Assembly: GCA_964463325.1 (NCBI GenBank)
Contig: CAYXBY010000013.1
Location: forward strand, 1-31,404
Direction: 5' to 3'
Length of the DNA stretch: 31,404 bases
Source: UMGS1002 sp964463325
Lineage (GTDB): Bacteria; Bacillota; Clostridia; Oscillospirales; CAG-272
Position numbers and translations under genes: made by a program. Under the pieces are notes generated by a model that saw only the letters and a program-made list of their open reading frames with translations, was not told the DNA's origin and made no database searches. This document shows positions 1-8,118 of this stretch, one piece after another. Numbering within the stretch: position 1 is the stretch's first letter; every line of letters starts with the position of its first letter.

Positions 1-352
1 CGCCGTCGTTGGTCAGCAGCAGCAGCCCCTCGGAATCCATGTCCAGCCGCCCGACAGGGTAGACGCGCACGCTGCAGTCGGCCACCAGTGTGGCGACTGT
101 GGGGCGGCCGCGCTCGTCGGACAGTGTGGTGACGTAGCCGCGCGGCTTGTTGAGCATGATGTACGTTCGCGGCGGCGGCACGGGGCGGATGAGCTTGCCG
201 TCCAGCGCGACGGTGTCGTGCTCGGGGTCGACCGACTGCCCGATCGTGGCCATGACGCCGTTGACGGTGACGCGCCCCGCAGCGACGGCTGCCTCGGCGG
301 CGCGGCGGGACATTATGGCGTTATCTGTGAAAAATTTTTGTATCCTAACCAT
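1..352 (-). CDS. RsuA/RluB-family rRNA pseudouridine synthase (partial, N-terminal part)
   Basis: Isomerises a specific uridine of ribosomal RNA to pseudouridine. Only the first 117 codons are present; the gene runs off the left edge. The N-terminal part (MVRIQKFFTDNAIMSRRAAE...) is an S4-type RNA-binding fold. It is followed by the linker YIMLNKPRGYVTT and, at the window edge, by YPVGRLDMDSEGLLLLTNDG. That last stretch is the family signature containing the catalytic aspartate (the D after GRL). The ATG at 352 lies 15 bases after the dacF stop, with only a weak ribosome-binding site (GGA), so translation may be coupled to dacF. An rluB-type gene next to ytfJ/dacF is common in Bacillota. Whether the substrate is 16S or 23S RNA cannot be told from this fragment. 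Confidence 0.9.
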   Translation of the reverse strand, partial: MVRIQKFFTDNAIMSRRAAEAAVAAGRVTVNGVMATIGQSVDPEHDTVALDGKLIRPVPPPRTYIMLNKPRGYVTTLSDERGRPTVATLVADCSVRVYPVGRLDMDSEGLLLLTNDG

Positions 353-367
353 TTTTGAATAGTCCGA

Positions 368-1528
368 TCATTGATATTCGCGTCCAAACAGGCGCCACAG
401 CCAGCGGATCCATGCATTTGGACGGCGGTAGACCGCCGCGCCAGTCTCGCACGCGAGCGGCACCGAGGCGATGACGCTGCCGTCGCAGCTATAGCGCAGC
501 CAGCCGACCTGGCGTCCGGCAGTGAAGGGCGGCAGCAGAAAGCGCGGCGCCTCCACGGTGCAGCTTATGTCGCCATGTCCGGACGGCAGCGTGACGGACA
601 CCGGCTGTGTGTTCGAGCACACCACGCCGGGCACATTTGCGCCGCACACCGGCAGCGTCAGGCGGTAGCTACCAACCTCGGTGAGGCTCAGACGGACGTA
701 GGAGGCGAAGCCCAGATCCAGCATTTTGGTGTGGTCGCTCCAGTCGTCCGGCGCGTTGAGCGTAACGGCGACAAGGCGCATGCCGTCACGCTCGGCGGCT
801 GAGACCAGGCAGCGGCCGCATTTTTTTGTGTAGCCCGTTTTGACGCCGATGGCGCCGTCGTAGCTGCGCAGCATGCGGTTGTGGTTGACCAGCAGGCGAA
901 TGCCCTCACCGCTGTGGAATGTGATATTTCGCTTGCGCGTCGACACTATCTCGCGAAAGCTGTCGTTTTCGAGCGCCGCGCAGGCCAGCCGCCCGAGCTC
1001 ACGCGCCGTGGTGTAGTGCCCGGGCGCGTCGAGGCCGTGTGGATTTTCAAAATGAGTGCTCTCAAGCCCCAGCGCGGCGGCGCGTTCATTCATCATGTCG
1101 GCAAATGCGGTAACACTGCCGGCGACTATAATTGAGATAGCCACTGCGGCGTCGTTGGCCGATTCGAGCATGAGGGCATAGATCAGCTCGCGCAGTGTCA
1201 GCCGCTCTCCCTCGACAAGGTATATTGATGAGCCCTCGACACCGACGGCCTCTGCCGGCATGCTGTGCTCGACGTCGAGCTCGGGCTGCTCAAGCGCCAG
1301 CAGCGCGGTCATGATCTTGGTCGTGCTGGCCATGGGCAGACGCTCATCTGCATTGCGACTGTAAAGCACCTCGCCGCTGTAGCCGTCCATCAGCACGGCA
1401 GCGCGGGCTGAGAGCGACAGCGCGTCGGCGCGGATGGCCTTAGACGGTGTCGTGAACACCGAGACGCACAGGCAGGGCAGCAGCGCAAGGCACGCGAGGC
1501 GTATAAAAAGCTTTTTTAAGTATGGCAT
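368..1528 (-). CDS. dacF: D-alanyl-D-alanine carboxypeptidase (PBP5/DacF type)
   Basis: Serine DD-carboxypeptidase that removes the terminal D-Ala from peptidoglycan stem peptides outside the membrane. 386 aa. A hydrophobic signal segment spans about residues 8-27. The three penicillin-binding motifs are present: S68-T-T-K71 (nucleophile and general base), S123-A-N125 and K230-T-G232. Spacing and length fit the low-molecular-weight PBP5 family. The end (about residues 280-386) matches the usual beta-rich C-terminal domain and a terminal WIRWLWRLFG segment that may be a membrane anchor. The gene follows ytfJ by 60 bases and precedes the pseudouridine synthase. The neighbourhood (ytfI, ytfJ, scpAB) favours DacF, a sporulation-linked paralogue in Bacillus, over vegetative DacA. 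That choice is inference. Confidence 0.93.
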   Translation of the reverse strand: MPYLKKLFIRLACLALLPCLCVSVFTTPSKAIRADALSLSARAAVLMDGYSGEVLYSRNADERLPMASTTKIMTALLALEQPELDVEHSMPAEAVGVEGSSIYLVEGERLTLRELIYALMLESANDAAVAISIIVAGSVTAFADMMNERAAALGLESTHFENPHGLDAPGHYTTARELGRLACAALENDSFREIVSTRKRNITFHSGEGIRLLVNHNRMLRSYDGAIGVKTGYTKKCGRCLVSAAERDGMRLVAVTLNAPDDWSDHTKMLDLGFASYVRLSLTEVGSYRLTLPVCGANVPGVVCSNTQPVSVTLPSGHGDISCTVEAPRFLLPPFTAGRQVGWLRYSCDGSVIASVPLACETGAAVYRRPNAWIRWLWRLFGREYQ

Positions 1529-1545
1529 AAGTACCCCCGGACAAC

Positions 1546-1565
1546 ATAATAATTCAATTTATTAT
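1546..1565. repeat. AT-only inverted repeat in the ytfJ-dacF gap
   Basis: ATAATAA, six bases, TTATTAT: perfect 7-base arms. It overlaps the putative -10 box of dacF (1561-1566) and extends over the expected transcription start. It could be an operator or chance in AT-rich spacer DNA. It is a poor terminator because the stem has no G or C. Confidence 0.4.
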
Positions 1566-1592
1566 ATTGCGCGGGGGCGAGGGATATGTCAG
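1561..1592 (-). promoter_or_regulatory. Possible dacF promoter with long spacer
   Basis: On the minus strand, CTGACA (1592-1587, one mismatch to the sigma-A -35 box) is separated by 20 bases from TATAAT (1566-1561), upstream of the dacF ATG at 1528. The spacer is longer than the usual 17, so this would need an activator or a different sigma factor. The -35 overlaps the ytfJ stop codon. Weak support. Confidence 0.3.
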
Positions 1593-2020
1593 TCCTCCAT
1601 GGCCTTTTCGGCGTCGGACTTTTTGGTGAATACCTGCTTGATGCCGTTCAGTATCTCGGGGCTGCGCTCAATGAAGCCGGCTATCTGCTCGAGCGGATCA
1701 GAGGGGGAGGGAACACCGACATTTATCATCTCGACTCGCCCGTCCGTGCCGACAACGAGAAATCCGACGGGTGAGACCGACAGCCCGGAGCCGCCACCGC
1801 CGCCGAAATTTTGCGTATCGGCGCTTTTGGGGTTATTCTGCTTGCCGAAATAGTCGACGCCGCCCGATGCGAAGCCAACGGACACCTTGGAGACGGGGAT
1901 TATCGTCACGCCGCCGGGGGTCACGTAGGGAGTGCCGATGACGGTGTTTGCGTCGACCATAGAGCGCATGTTTTCGAGCGATGAACGGAGTATTTCTTCA
2001 ATCTTGTTTTCGTTTGCCAT
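1589..2020 (-). CDS. ytfJ: GerW/YtfJ-family sporulation protein
   Basis: 143 aa, matching the YtfJ (GerW) family in length and sequence. The N-terminal helix (MANENKIEEILRSSLENMRS) is followed by GTPYVTPGGVTIIPVSKVSVGF, a glycine-rich stretch at residues 72-80, and SVSPVGFLVV (81-90), all typical. In Bacillus the protein is made in the forespore and is needed for normal germination; its biochemical activity is unknown. The ATG at 2020 is preceded by AAAGG. It lies 33 bases after ytfI, and the ytfI-ytfJ pairing is the same as in Bacillus subtilis, which supports the call. A spore role here is inferred from family membership and from sigE/spoIIGA in the same window. Confidence 0.92.
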   Translation of the reverse strand: MANENKIEEILRSSLENMRSMVDANTVIGTPYVTPGGVTIIPVSKVSVGFASGGVDYFGKQNNPKSADTQNFGGGGGSGLSVSPVGFLVVGTDGRVEMINVGVPSPSDPLEQIAGFIERSPEILNGIKQVFTKKSDAEKAMED

Positions 2021-2053
2021 AGTGAAAGCCTTTCTCCGAGGCCGCCGACCGTG

Positions 2054-2794
2054 TCAGGCCGCGTCGCTCGGTCTTTTTTTATTTTTATTTTTTTTGACCT
2101 TAAAAAATTTGCGTATATCGGCGGGCGAGCGCAGTCCGGAGCGGAATACCAGGCTGATCAGGCGCCGCAGATGAACGTTGACGGTGAGGCAGATGTTGAT
2201 CTGCGTCGTATCGGCGCAGAAATTTGGCTCAACGCAGAGCGGCGCGTGCCGCGAGACGTCAAAATCGGTGTTGCAGCGCAGAAATTCCATGAGATAGCTG
2301 ACGCCCTGCACCACGCCTCCGTACAGCACGGCTGTCGAGGCGGGGTCACCTGTCGCGACGGACACCTCAAGGCGCAGCAGGCGTATCTTGAGCCGCCCGG
2401 CGAACTGTTGGCAGAACACCTTGATGACGTTAAGTATAAATTTGATGATATACAGCACGTCCGGCACTGTTTTGTACTGCTCGTCGGCGGGAGCCGCGGC
2501 CTTGCGCAGTCGTTTGGCGGCACGGGCGGCAGCCCGTCGGCGCTCACGGCGGCGTCGGCGCTCAAAGCGACGCCGTGAGTAGTCCGAAACACGGACGTGC
2601 GGCGGCTCGGGTTTGTCATTTACGCCAAAGCCAAACACGGGAATACCGTACAGATAAAAGCGCAGCCGCACGACATCCTCATTATTTCCGATTATTTTGA
2701 TCTTAACATTTGCGGTCAGTAGCACCACGACCAGCAATAAGATAATGAACACCGGTATCGCCGGTATCAGCCACAGCAGCTTGATCGTGATCAC
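2054..2794 (-). CDS. ytfI: DUF2953 membrane protein (YtfI-like)
   Basis: About 246 aa. One N-terminal transmembrane segment (residues 5-28) is followed by KIKIIGNNEDVVRLRFYLYGIPV, the usual start of DUF2953 proteins. A very basic, probably coiled stretch lies at 73-98 (mostly Arg/Ala). A conserved region around 150-235 includes DPASTAVLYGGVVQG, and the tail is lysine-rich. The function is unknown; in Bacillus the gene sits beside ytfJ as here. The start is doubtful. The only standard candidate is GTG at 2794, but the single good Shine-Dalgarno sequence (GGGAGG, 2799-2794) overlaps it. The first codon at a normal distance from that site is ATC at 2785. No standard start lies upstream before an in-frame stop at 2821-2819. 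Confidence 0.8.
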   Translation of the reverse strand: MITIKLLWLIPAIPVFIILLLVVVLLTANVKIKIIGNNEDVVRLRFYLYGIPVFGFGVNDKPEPPHVRVSDYSRRRFERRRRRERRRAAARAAKRLRKAAAPADEQYKTVPDVLYIIKFILNVIKVFCQQFAGRLKIRLLRLEVSVATGDPASTAVLYGGVVQGVSYLMEFLRCNTDFDVSRHAPLCVEPNFCADTTQINICLTVNVHLRRLISLVFRSGLRSPADIRKFFKVKKNKNKKRPSDAA

Positions 2795-2850
2795 CTCCCG
2801 AAATATCAGCTGTTCTTTTTACGATTATATCCGCCTGCGTGATGCGAAAT

Positions 2851-3483
2851 TCAGTCGGCGGCGGCATTTTCAGCCGATTGAGCTTCTACGCTCTCGGGCG
2901 TTGCAACGGCCACGACGGCCGGGTCGGCCTTTGCCTTCTCGGGTGGCACGAGCTCCTCAGCGGGCGGCAGCTCGTCGAGCGAGTTGATGCCAAAAACGCG
3001 CAAAAACTTTTCGGTCGTGCCGTACAGCATGGGGCGACCCGGTGCGTCCAGACGGCCGACGCCCTCGATCAGTCCCTTGTCCAGCAGCGAGCCGACGGCG
3101 TATGAGCTGTCGACGCCGCGCACCGCGTCAATAAATGCGCGCGTGGTGGGCTGATTGTAGGCGATGACGGCCAGCACCTCCATTGAGGACGCCGACAGGT
3201 TTCCGCCGCGCCGTATGCCGAGTGCCTCGCGAATGTAGGGGGCAAAGCGCTCCTTGGTGCACAGCTGGCAGCTGTCGTCAAAGGTCAGCAGATTGAGCCC
3301 GCGCGGTGAATCCTCGGCGTTTATGCCTGCGGCCATGTTTTCGACCAGCAGCTTTATGTCGCGGGGCGGCAGGCCGAGCACCTCGGACAGCTTATCGTAT
3401 TTCACGGGATAGCCCGCGGCGAAAAGTATCGCCTCGATGGCGGCCTCCACATTGGTTATTACCGGCATTGAATCTTGTTGCAT
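2851..3483 (-). CDS. scpB: Segregation and condensation protein B
   Basis: ScpB is the dimeric winged-helix subunit that binds the kleisin ScpA and modulates the SMC condensin complex on the chromosome. 210 aa, slightly longer than many ScpB proteins, with a non-conserved Ala/Glu-rich tail after about residue 180. Recognisable family segments are VEAAIEAILFAAGYPV (about residues 12-27), LSASSMEVLAVIAYNQPTTRA (mid-protein) and a region ending LDAPGRPMLYGTTEKFLRVFGINSLDELP. The ATG at 3483 has AAAGGA 10 bases upstream. The gene follows scpA by 19 bases, the standard scpA-scpB order. smc itself is not in the window. Confidence 0.96.
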   Translation of the reverse strand: MQQDSMPVITNVEAAIEAILFAAGYPVKYDKLSEVLGLPPRDIKLLVENMAAGINAEDSPRGLNLLTFDDSCQLCTKERFAPYIREALGIRRGGNLSASSMEVLAVIAYNQPTTRAFIDAVRGVDSSYAVGSLLDKGLIEGVGRLDAPGRPMLYGTTEKFLRVFGINSLDELPPAEELVPPEKAKADPAVVAVATPESVEAQSAENAAAD

Positions 3484-3502
3484 TGAGCGTGTGTCCTTTC
3501 TG

Positions 3503-4288
3503 TCAGTAGGCGTCGCCTATGTGCCCCTCGTCCGAAAGGACGGTGGACTCGTCGGTGTTGAGGATAAAGCGGGTGTCGAGACCGTGCAGCGACTCGGGAA
3601 TATATGTGTCGTCGCTCTCGTCGATGAGCAGGCGGCGTATCTTGACCAGCTCCAGCACTCCGACAAAGGCGGCAATGAGATCCGGCAGCGTCTGCTCGTC
3701 GCCGATCAGCTCGCCGAGGGATGCCTGCCCGGTCTTGCGTATATGGTTCAGCATGCCGGCGATCTTGACCTCGACCGACACGACGCGCTTGCTTATCATA
3801 GGCGTGAAGGCGTGCGCGCGGGCGTCCTCGATGGCGTCCATATAGCTGCGCACACGGCGCATGGCCAGCCGCAGCGCCTCGGGCTTTTGGTCGGCCACAA
3901 AGCTGCGGTCGACGGATATCTCATCTGTATCCTTGACCATGCGTCCGCTGTATATGACATACTGCTCGGTCATGCGCACTGCGGCGGCCTTGGCCTGCTG
4001 GTAGCGCAGCAGCGCGTCGGTAATGACGCGGCGCGGATCCTCGGTCTCCTCTGTGGGGCGGGGCAGCAGCATGCGGCTCTTGATCAGCATCAGCTCGCTG
4101 GCCATGACGATGAATTCAGCGGCCAGTTCCATGTCCTGCGACTGCGCGGCGCGGATGTAGTCCATATATTGCTCGCATATCAGCGAGATGGGGATATCCT
4201 CAATATTGACCTTGTTTTTTGAGATCAGCGAGAGAAGCAGATCAAGCGGCCCCTCGAAGCTGTCAAGCTTGTATTGAATGGCTTCCAT
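3503..4288 (-). CDS. scpA: Segregation and condensation protein A (kleisin)
   Basis: ScpA is the kleisin that bridges the two SMC heads and recruits ScpB for chromosome compaction and segregation. 261 aa, the normal length. The N-terminal signature YKLDSFEGPLDLLLSLISKN is at about residues 6-25. It is followed by IPISLICEQYMDYIRAAQSQDMELAAEFIVMASELMLIKSRMLLP, the helical SMC-neck-binding part. The C-terminal winged-helix region includes FVGVLELVKIRRL. The ATG at 4288 is preceded by GGAG. The gene lies 24 bases after the M50 protease gene and 19 bases before scpB, as in many Firmicutes. Confidence 0.97.
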   Translation of the reverse strand: MEAIQYKLDSFEGPLDLLLSLISKNKVNIEDIPISLICEQYMDYIRAAQSQDMELAAEFIVMASELMLIKSRMLLPRPTEETEDPRRVITDALLRYQQAKAAAVRMTEQYVIYSGRMVKDTDEISVDRSFVADQKPEALRLAMRRVRSYMDAIEDARAHAFTPMISKRVVSVEVKIAGMLNHIRKTGQASLGELIGDEQTLPDLIAAFVGVLELVKIRRLLIDESDDTYIPESLHGLDTRFILNTDESTVLSDEGHIGDAY

Positions 4289-4312
4289 TTTACACTCCGG
4301 TAGGTAGTCAGC

Positions 4313-4993
4313 TCATAGCACACCGCCGAGTCCGACGATGTTGAGCATGCCCCCCAGTATCCAGCCTGTGACGGTGCTTATTACGGGGGAAAGTATGCCG
4401 GTGACGAGCAGCACCATGACAACGAGGTATATGATGCGCTCATATTTCATAATGCCGAAATACCACTTTGGCGGCAGGAATACATAAAACAGGCGCGAGC
4501 CATCCAGCGGCGGCACCGGTATAAGGTTGAAGACGGCCAGCGTGATGTTCATATAAGCGGCGTAGTAGCAGAAGAGAAACAGCAGCTCGCAGTAGATGTT
4601 GGCGCCCTTCCAAAAGACGAATATCAGTCGAATGAACAGCACATTGATAAATGCCAGCAGCAGATTGGACACGGGTCCCGCAGCGGCGGAGAGCGCCATG
4701 TCGCGGCGCGGCTTTTTGAAGTTGCGCGTGTTGATGGGGACAGGCTTGGCCCAGCCGAAGCCGGCAACCAGCATGCAGAGAAAGCCGATGGGGTCGAGGT
4801 GCTTGATGGGATTGAGCGACAGACGCCCCATGTTGTAGGCGGTGGGGTCGCCCAGCTTCCAGGCAACATAGCCGTGCGCCGTCTCGTGCAGCGACAGCGA
4901 GAAGAATATTATGACGATGTAAAACAGCAGCTGCACTATGGCAAACGTCAGATCTTCACCGTTCATATAGCTGTTAATTATGTCAAACAGCAA
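4313..4993 (-). CDS. Site-2 protease family (M50) membrane metalloprotease, YwhC type
   Basis: A multi-pass membrane zinc protease expected to cut substrates within or near the bilayer. 226 aa. The zinc motif is H36-E37-T-A-H40 in SLHETAHGYVAWKLGDPTA, followed by GRLSLNPIKHLDPIG and the second metal-ligand region NLIPVPPLDGSRLFY (Asp164). At least four hydrophobic segments are visible. There is no PDZ domain, unlike rseP at 12803. The start is TTG at 4993, placed 9 bases after AAGGAG (5008-5003). The first ATG would be codon 10 and has no such site. The gene lies just upstream of scpA, a frequent arrangement in Clostridia. Substrates are unknown. Confidence 0.9.
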   Translation of the reverse strand: MLFDIINSYMNGEDLTFAIVQLLFYIVIIFFSLSLHETAHGYVAWKLGDPTAYNMGRLSLNPIKHLDPIGFLCMLVAGFGWAKPVPINTRNFKKPRRDMALSAAAGPVSNLLLAFINVLFIRLIFVFWKGANIYCELLFLFCYYAAYMNITLAVFNLIPVPPLDGSRLFYVFLPPKWYFGIMKYERIIYLVVMVLLVTGILSPVISTVTGWILGGMLNIVGLGGVL

Positions 4994-5008
4994 TTATTTC
5001 AGCTCCTT

Positions 5009-5611
5009 TCAAGCGAGATGTGCGGCGTCCAGAATCGCACGCCAGAGAGCGTCTCTCCCCTCGCCGGTGTGCGACGAGAAGGGAACGACCGTCGCGCCCG
5101 CGGCGAGCGGATGCCCCTCTATGGCGGGGATCGCGCGACTGCGCTCAGTCTTGTTCAGCTTGTCGGTCTTGGTCAAAACGATAATATAAGGCAGCCCGGC
5201 GTGACGCAGATATTCGAGCATCATGGTGTCGTCAGGCGTTATGCCGACGCGGCAGTCGACCAGCTGCACCACCAGTCTCACAAGGTCGAGGTTGGGGTTG
5301 CGCGTGAAATAGCCGTCAGTCAGTGCCGACCACTGCTGCTTGTCGCCGGCGGGGCGGCGGGCAAAGCCGTAGCCCGGCAGGTCGACCAAAAACAGCTTTT
5401 TGTCAACATCATAAAAATTGATGGTGATGGTCTTGCCGGGTGACGAGCTGACGCGCGCCAGACTGCGGCGGTTAAGCAGCGTGTTTATCAGCGAGCTCTT
5501 GCCCACGTTGGAGCGCCCTGAGAGGGCTATCTGCGGCATGGGATCGGTCGGGAACTGGCGGATAAAGCCGGCGCTTATGCGCAGTGAGATATTGTTGAGG
5601 TTAAGCGCCAT
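5009..5611 (-). CDS. engB: Ribosome biogenesis GTP-binding protein YsxC/EngB
   Basis: Essential GTPase of the TrmE-Era-EngA-YihA-Septin family, needed for assembly of the large ribosomal subunit. 200 aa, the usual length. G1 is GRSNVGKSS (residues 32-40), G3 is DLPGYGFA (77-84), G4 is TKTDK (147-151), and the G5-type segment VVPFSSHTGEG is near residue 180. The ATG at 5611 lies 11 bases inside the end of lon and has GGAG 6 bases upstream, so the two are translationally coupled. A lon-ysxC pair is also found in Bacillus subtilis. Confidence 0.97.
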   Translation of the reverse strand: MALNLNNISLRISAGFIRQFPTDPMPQIALSGRSNVGKSSLINTLLNRRSLARVSSSPGKTITINFYDVDKKLFLVDLPGYGFARRPAGDKQQWSALTDGYFTRNPNLDLVRLVVQLVDCRVGITPDDTMMLEYLRHAGLPYIIVLTKTDKLNKTERSRAIPAIEGHPLAAGATVVPFSSHTGEGRDALWRAILDAAHLA

Positions 5612-8039
5612 AATGGTCTCCGTTTACAGTGTTATGTGATGAAATGTGCGGCGGCAGCTCGCGGCAGGCGTCAGACGGCTCGCGACGAGTCGCGGATGAG
5701 CCAGGCAGCGTGAGCGGCGCATCGGTCAATGCCACGTCCAGCACCTGCGAGACATGCGACACCGGGATAAATTCGACGTTATCGCGCACGGTGGGATCGA
5801 GCTCGTCAAGGTCGGGGATATTTTTCTCGGGTATCAGCACCGTTTTGACGCCGGCATTGAAGGCGGCCAGCGTTTTTTCCTTGAGTCCGCCGATAGGCAG
5901 CACACGCCCCAGTAGCGTGACCTCGCCTGTCATGGCGACGTCATGACGCACCGGGCGGCCGGACAGCGCACTTATCAGCGCCGTCACCATGGTGATGCCG
6001 GCAGAGGGGCCATCCTTGGGGACTGCGCCCTCGGGAGCGTGAATGTGTATATCGCGGGTCTTGTAAAAATCGTGCGGGATGCCATAGCGGTCGGCGACGC
6101 TGCGGGCATAGCTGACGGCCAGCTGCGCCGATTCCTTCATGACGTCGCCCAGCGAGCCGGTCAGCTCTATCTTGCCGGTGCCCTCGAGTATTGCGACCTC
6201 GATCTTGAGCAGGTCGCCGCCCACCTCGGTCCAGGCCAGGCCGTTGACCACGCCGACGGCGTCCTCGGCGTCGATCAGCTCATCGGTATATTTGCGGGGA
6301 CCAAGATAGCGGGGCAGCTCGTCGCGGGTGATGACCACGCGGGTCAGCTTTTCGGTCACTATGCGCTTGGCGGCCTTGCGGCAGAGCGAGGCTATGCTGC
6401 GCTCGAGACCGCGCACTCCTGCCTCACGAGTGTAGGAGACGATGAGGTCGGTCAGCGCGTCGTCGGTGATGCGCACGGTGCGGCGGTTGAGCCCGTGACG
6501 GCTCAGCTGCTTGCCCAGCAGGTGATGCTTGGCGATGCTCAGCTTCTCGGCAGGGGTATAGGTATGTAGCTCTATGACCTCCATGCGGTCGAGAAGGGGA
6601 CGGGGAATGGTGTCGAGCGTGTTGGCTGTGGTGATGAACATGCACTCCGAGAGATCGAAGGGCAGCTCGATAAAGTGATCGCGGAAGGTCTTGTTCTGCT
6701 CGGGGTCGAGCACCTCCAGCAGCGCCGAGGACGGATCGCCGTGCGCGTCGCGCGTCAGCTTATCTATCTCGTCGAGCAGTATCAGCGGATTGCGCACCTT
6801 GACCTGCGCCATTGCCGCCATTATACGGCCGGGCATGGCTCCGATGTATGTTTTGCGATGACCGCGTATGTCGGCCTCGTCGCGCACACCGCCGAGCGAC
6901 ACACGAACATATTTGCGCCCGGTCGCCCGCGCTATGGACTCGGCCACCGAGGTCTTACCCGTGCCGGGAGGGCCGACGAGGCAGATGATCTGGCTTTTGA
7001 GTTCGGGCGACAGCTGTCTCACGGCGATAAACTCAAGTATGCGCTCCTTGACCTTCTCGAGCCCGTCGTGATCGGCGTCAAGTATCTTTTTGGCGACGTC
7101 GACGCTTGAACGCTCGCGCGAGGTCTTGTGCCAGGGCAGGTCAAGGCAGGTCTCGAGATATGTGCGAATTACGCTGGCCTCGGCCGAGGCAAAGGGAACC
7201 TTGGAGAGCCGGTCGTTTTCACGCAGCAGCTTTTCCTCGACCTCTTCGGGCAGGCGTGCAGACATTATTTTATTGTAAAATTCCTCGTTTTCGTTGTCGC
7301 CCTCGCCCAGCTCATCCTCGATGACGCGGATCTGCTCGCGCAGATAATAGTCGCGGCGCTCGCGGTTGATGTGCTCCTGTACCTTGGAATGAATCTCAAA
7401 CTCGCAGGTGAGCAGCTCGCGCTCCTCCTCAAGCAGCTTGAGCAGCAGTGACAGCCTTTCGACTGGATTGAACTTCTCAAGTATTGCCTGCTTATCCTCG
7501 TTTCGCATCAAAAAGCCGGAGGCGACGTAGTCCGCCAGCATGGATGGGTTGCGGATCGCCCGCGCCCCGGTGAACAGTTCACTTGAGATGTGCGGCAGCA
7601 GCTGCTGCATTGAGCTCAGCTGTTCGATCACCTGGTGCATATAGGCCTCGACCTTAACGTCGGTTTCGTCCATATGCAGGGTTTTGCAAATGAGAGAAGC
7701 GGAAATATAGCCATCGCATTCATTATAGCTTACGACGGTGGCGCGGCTGAGACCGATAAAAGTCAGTCTCATATTGCCGTCAGGCGTGCGCAGCGCGCTT
7801 TTTATTCTGGCCGTGGCGCCGACGTAGCACATGAGGTCGGGTGTCGGCTCGCCCTCACAGGGCTTGCGCAATGTGACCAAAAAAACCTTACGATCCCCCT
7901 CAAGCGCCACATCGATGGCAGCCATTGAGCCAAGATCGGATAATTCAACGCTGGTTGATATGGAAGGGAAGGCTACGGCGTCGCGCAGAACGACGACAGG
8001 CAGCGTAGCCTCAGATGCCTTTTCTAAGTAGCTGGACAT
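5601..8039 (-). CDS. lon: ATP-dependent protease Lon (LonA type)
   Basis: Cytosolic AAA+ protease that unfolds and degrades damaged and regulatory proteins. 812 aa. The N-terminal substrate-binding domain begins at LPVVVLRDAVAFP (13-25) and is followed by a helical region with RRDYYLREQIRVIEDELGEGD (about 228-248). Walker A is GPPGTGKT (356-363) and Walker B is ILLDEID (420-426). The protease domain has the catalytic dyad Ser679 (PKDGPSAG) and Lys722 (GGLKEK), the same residue numbers as in Escherichia coli Lon. The ATG at 8039 follows GAAAGGAA. It is the first gene of the left-hand minus-strand cluster and has its own promoter (8090-8118). No heat-shock operator such as CIRCE was seen. Confidence 0.98.
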   Translation of the reverse strand: MSSYLEKASEATLPVVVLRDAVAFPSISTSVELSDLGSMAAIDVALEGDRKVFLVTLRKPCEGEPTPDLMCYVGATARIKSALRTPDGNMRLTFIGLSRATVVSYNECDGYISASLICKTLHMDETDVKVEAYMHQVIEQLSSMQQLLPHISSELFTGARAIRNPSMLADYVASGFLMRNEDKQAILEKFNPVERLSLLLKLLEEERELLTCEFEIHSKVQEHINRERRDYYLREQIRVIEDELGEGDNENEEFYNKIMSARLPEEVEEKLLRENDRLSKVPFASAEASVIRTYLETCLDLPWHKTSRERSSVDVAKKILDADHDGLEKVKERILEFIAVRQLSPELKSQIICLVGPPGTGKTSVAESIARATGRKYVRVSLGGVRDEADIRGHRKTYIGAMPGRIMAAMAQVKVRNPLILLDEIDKLTRDAHGDPSSALLEVLDPEQNKTFRDHFIELPFDLSECMFITTANTLDTIPRPLLDRMEVIELHTYTPAEKLSIAKHHLLGKQLSRHGLNRRTVRITDDALTDLIVSYTREAGVRGLERSIASLCRKAAKRIVTEKLTRVVITRDELPRYLGPRKYTDELIDAEDAVGVVNGLAWTEVGGDLLKIEVAILEGTGKIELTGSLGDVMKESAQLAVSYARSVADRYGIPHDFYKTRDIHIHAPEGAVPKDGPSAGITMVTALISALSGRPVRHDVAMTGEVTLLGRVLPIGGLKEKTLAAFNAGVKTVLIPEKNIPDLDELDPTVRDNVEFIPVSHVSQVLDVALTDAPLTLPGSSATRREPSDACRELPPHISSHNTVNGDHYGA

Positions 8040-8089
8040 ATATGATTCCTTTCGGGATAATTGAGCAGATAATAAATCTTCAATTTAAT

Positions 8090-8118
8090 ATTATAACACA
8101 TTTGCTTGATTTTTTCCA
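8090..8118 (-). promoter_or_regulatory. Sigma-A-type promoter of lon
   Basis: On the minus strand, TGGAAA (8118-8113) is the -35 box (four of six matches), followed by a 17-base spacer and a perfect TATAAT (8095-8090). The expected start is near 8083, about 44 bases before the lon ATG. The -10 box is strong and the -35 box is moderate. Confidence 0.7.
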
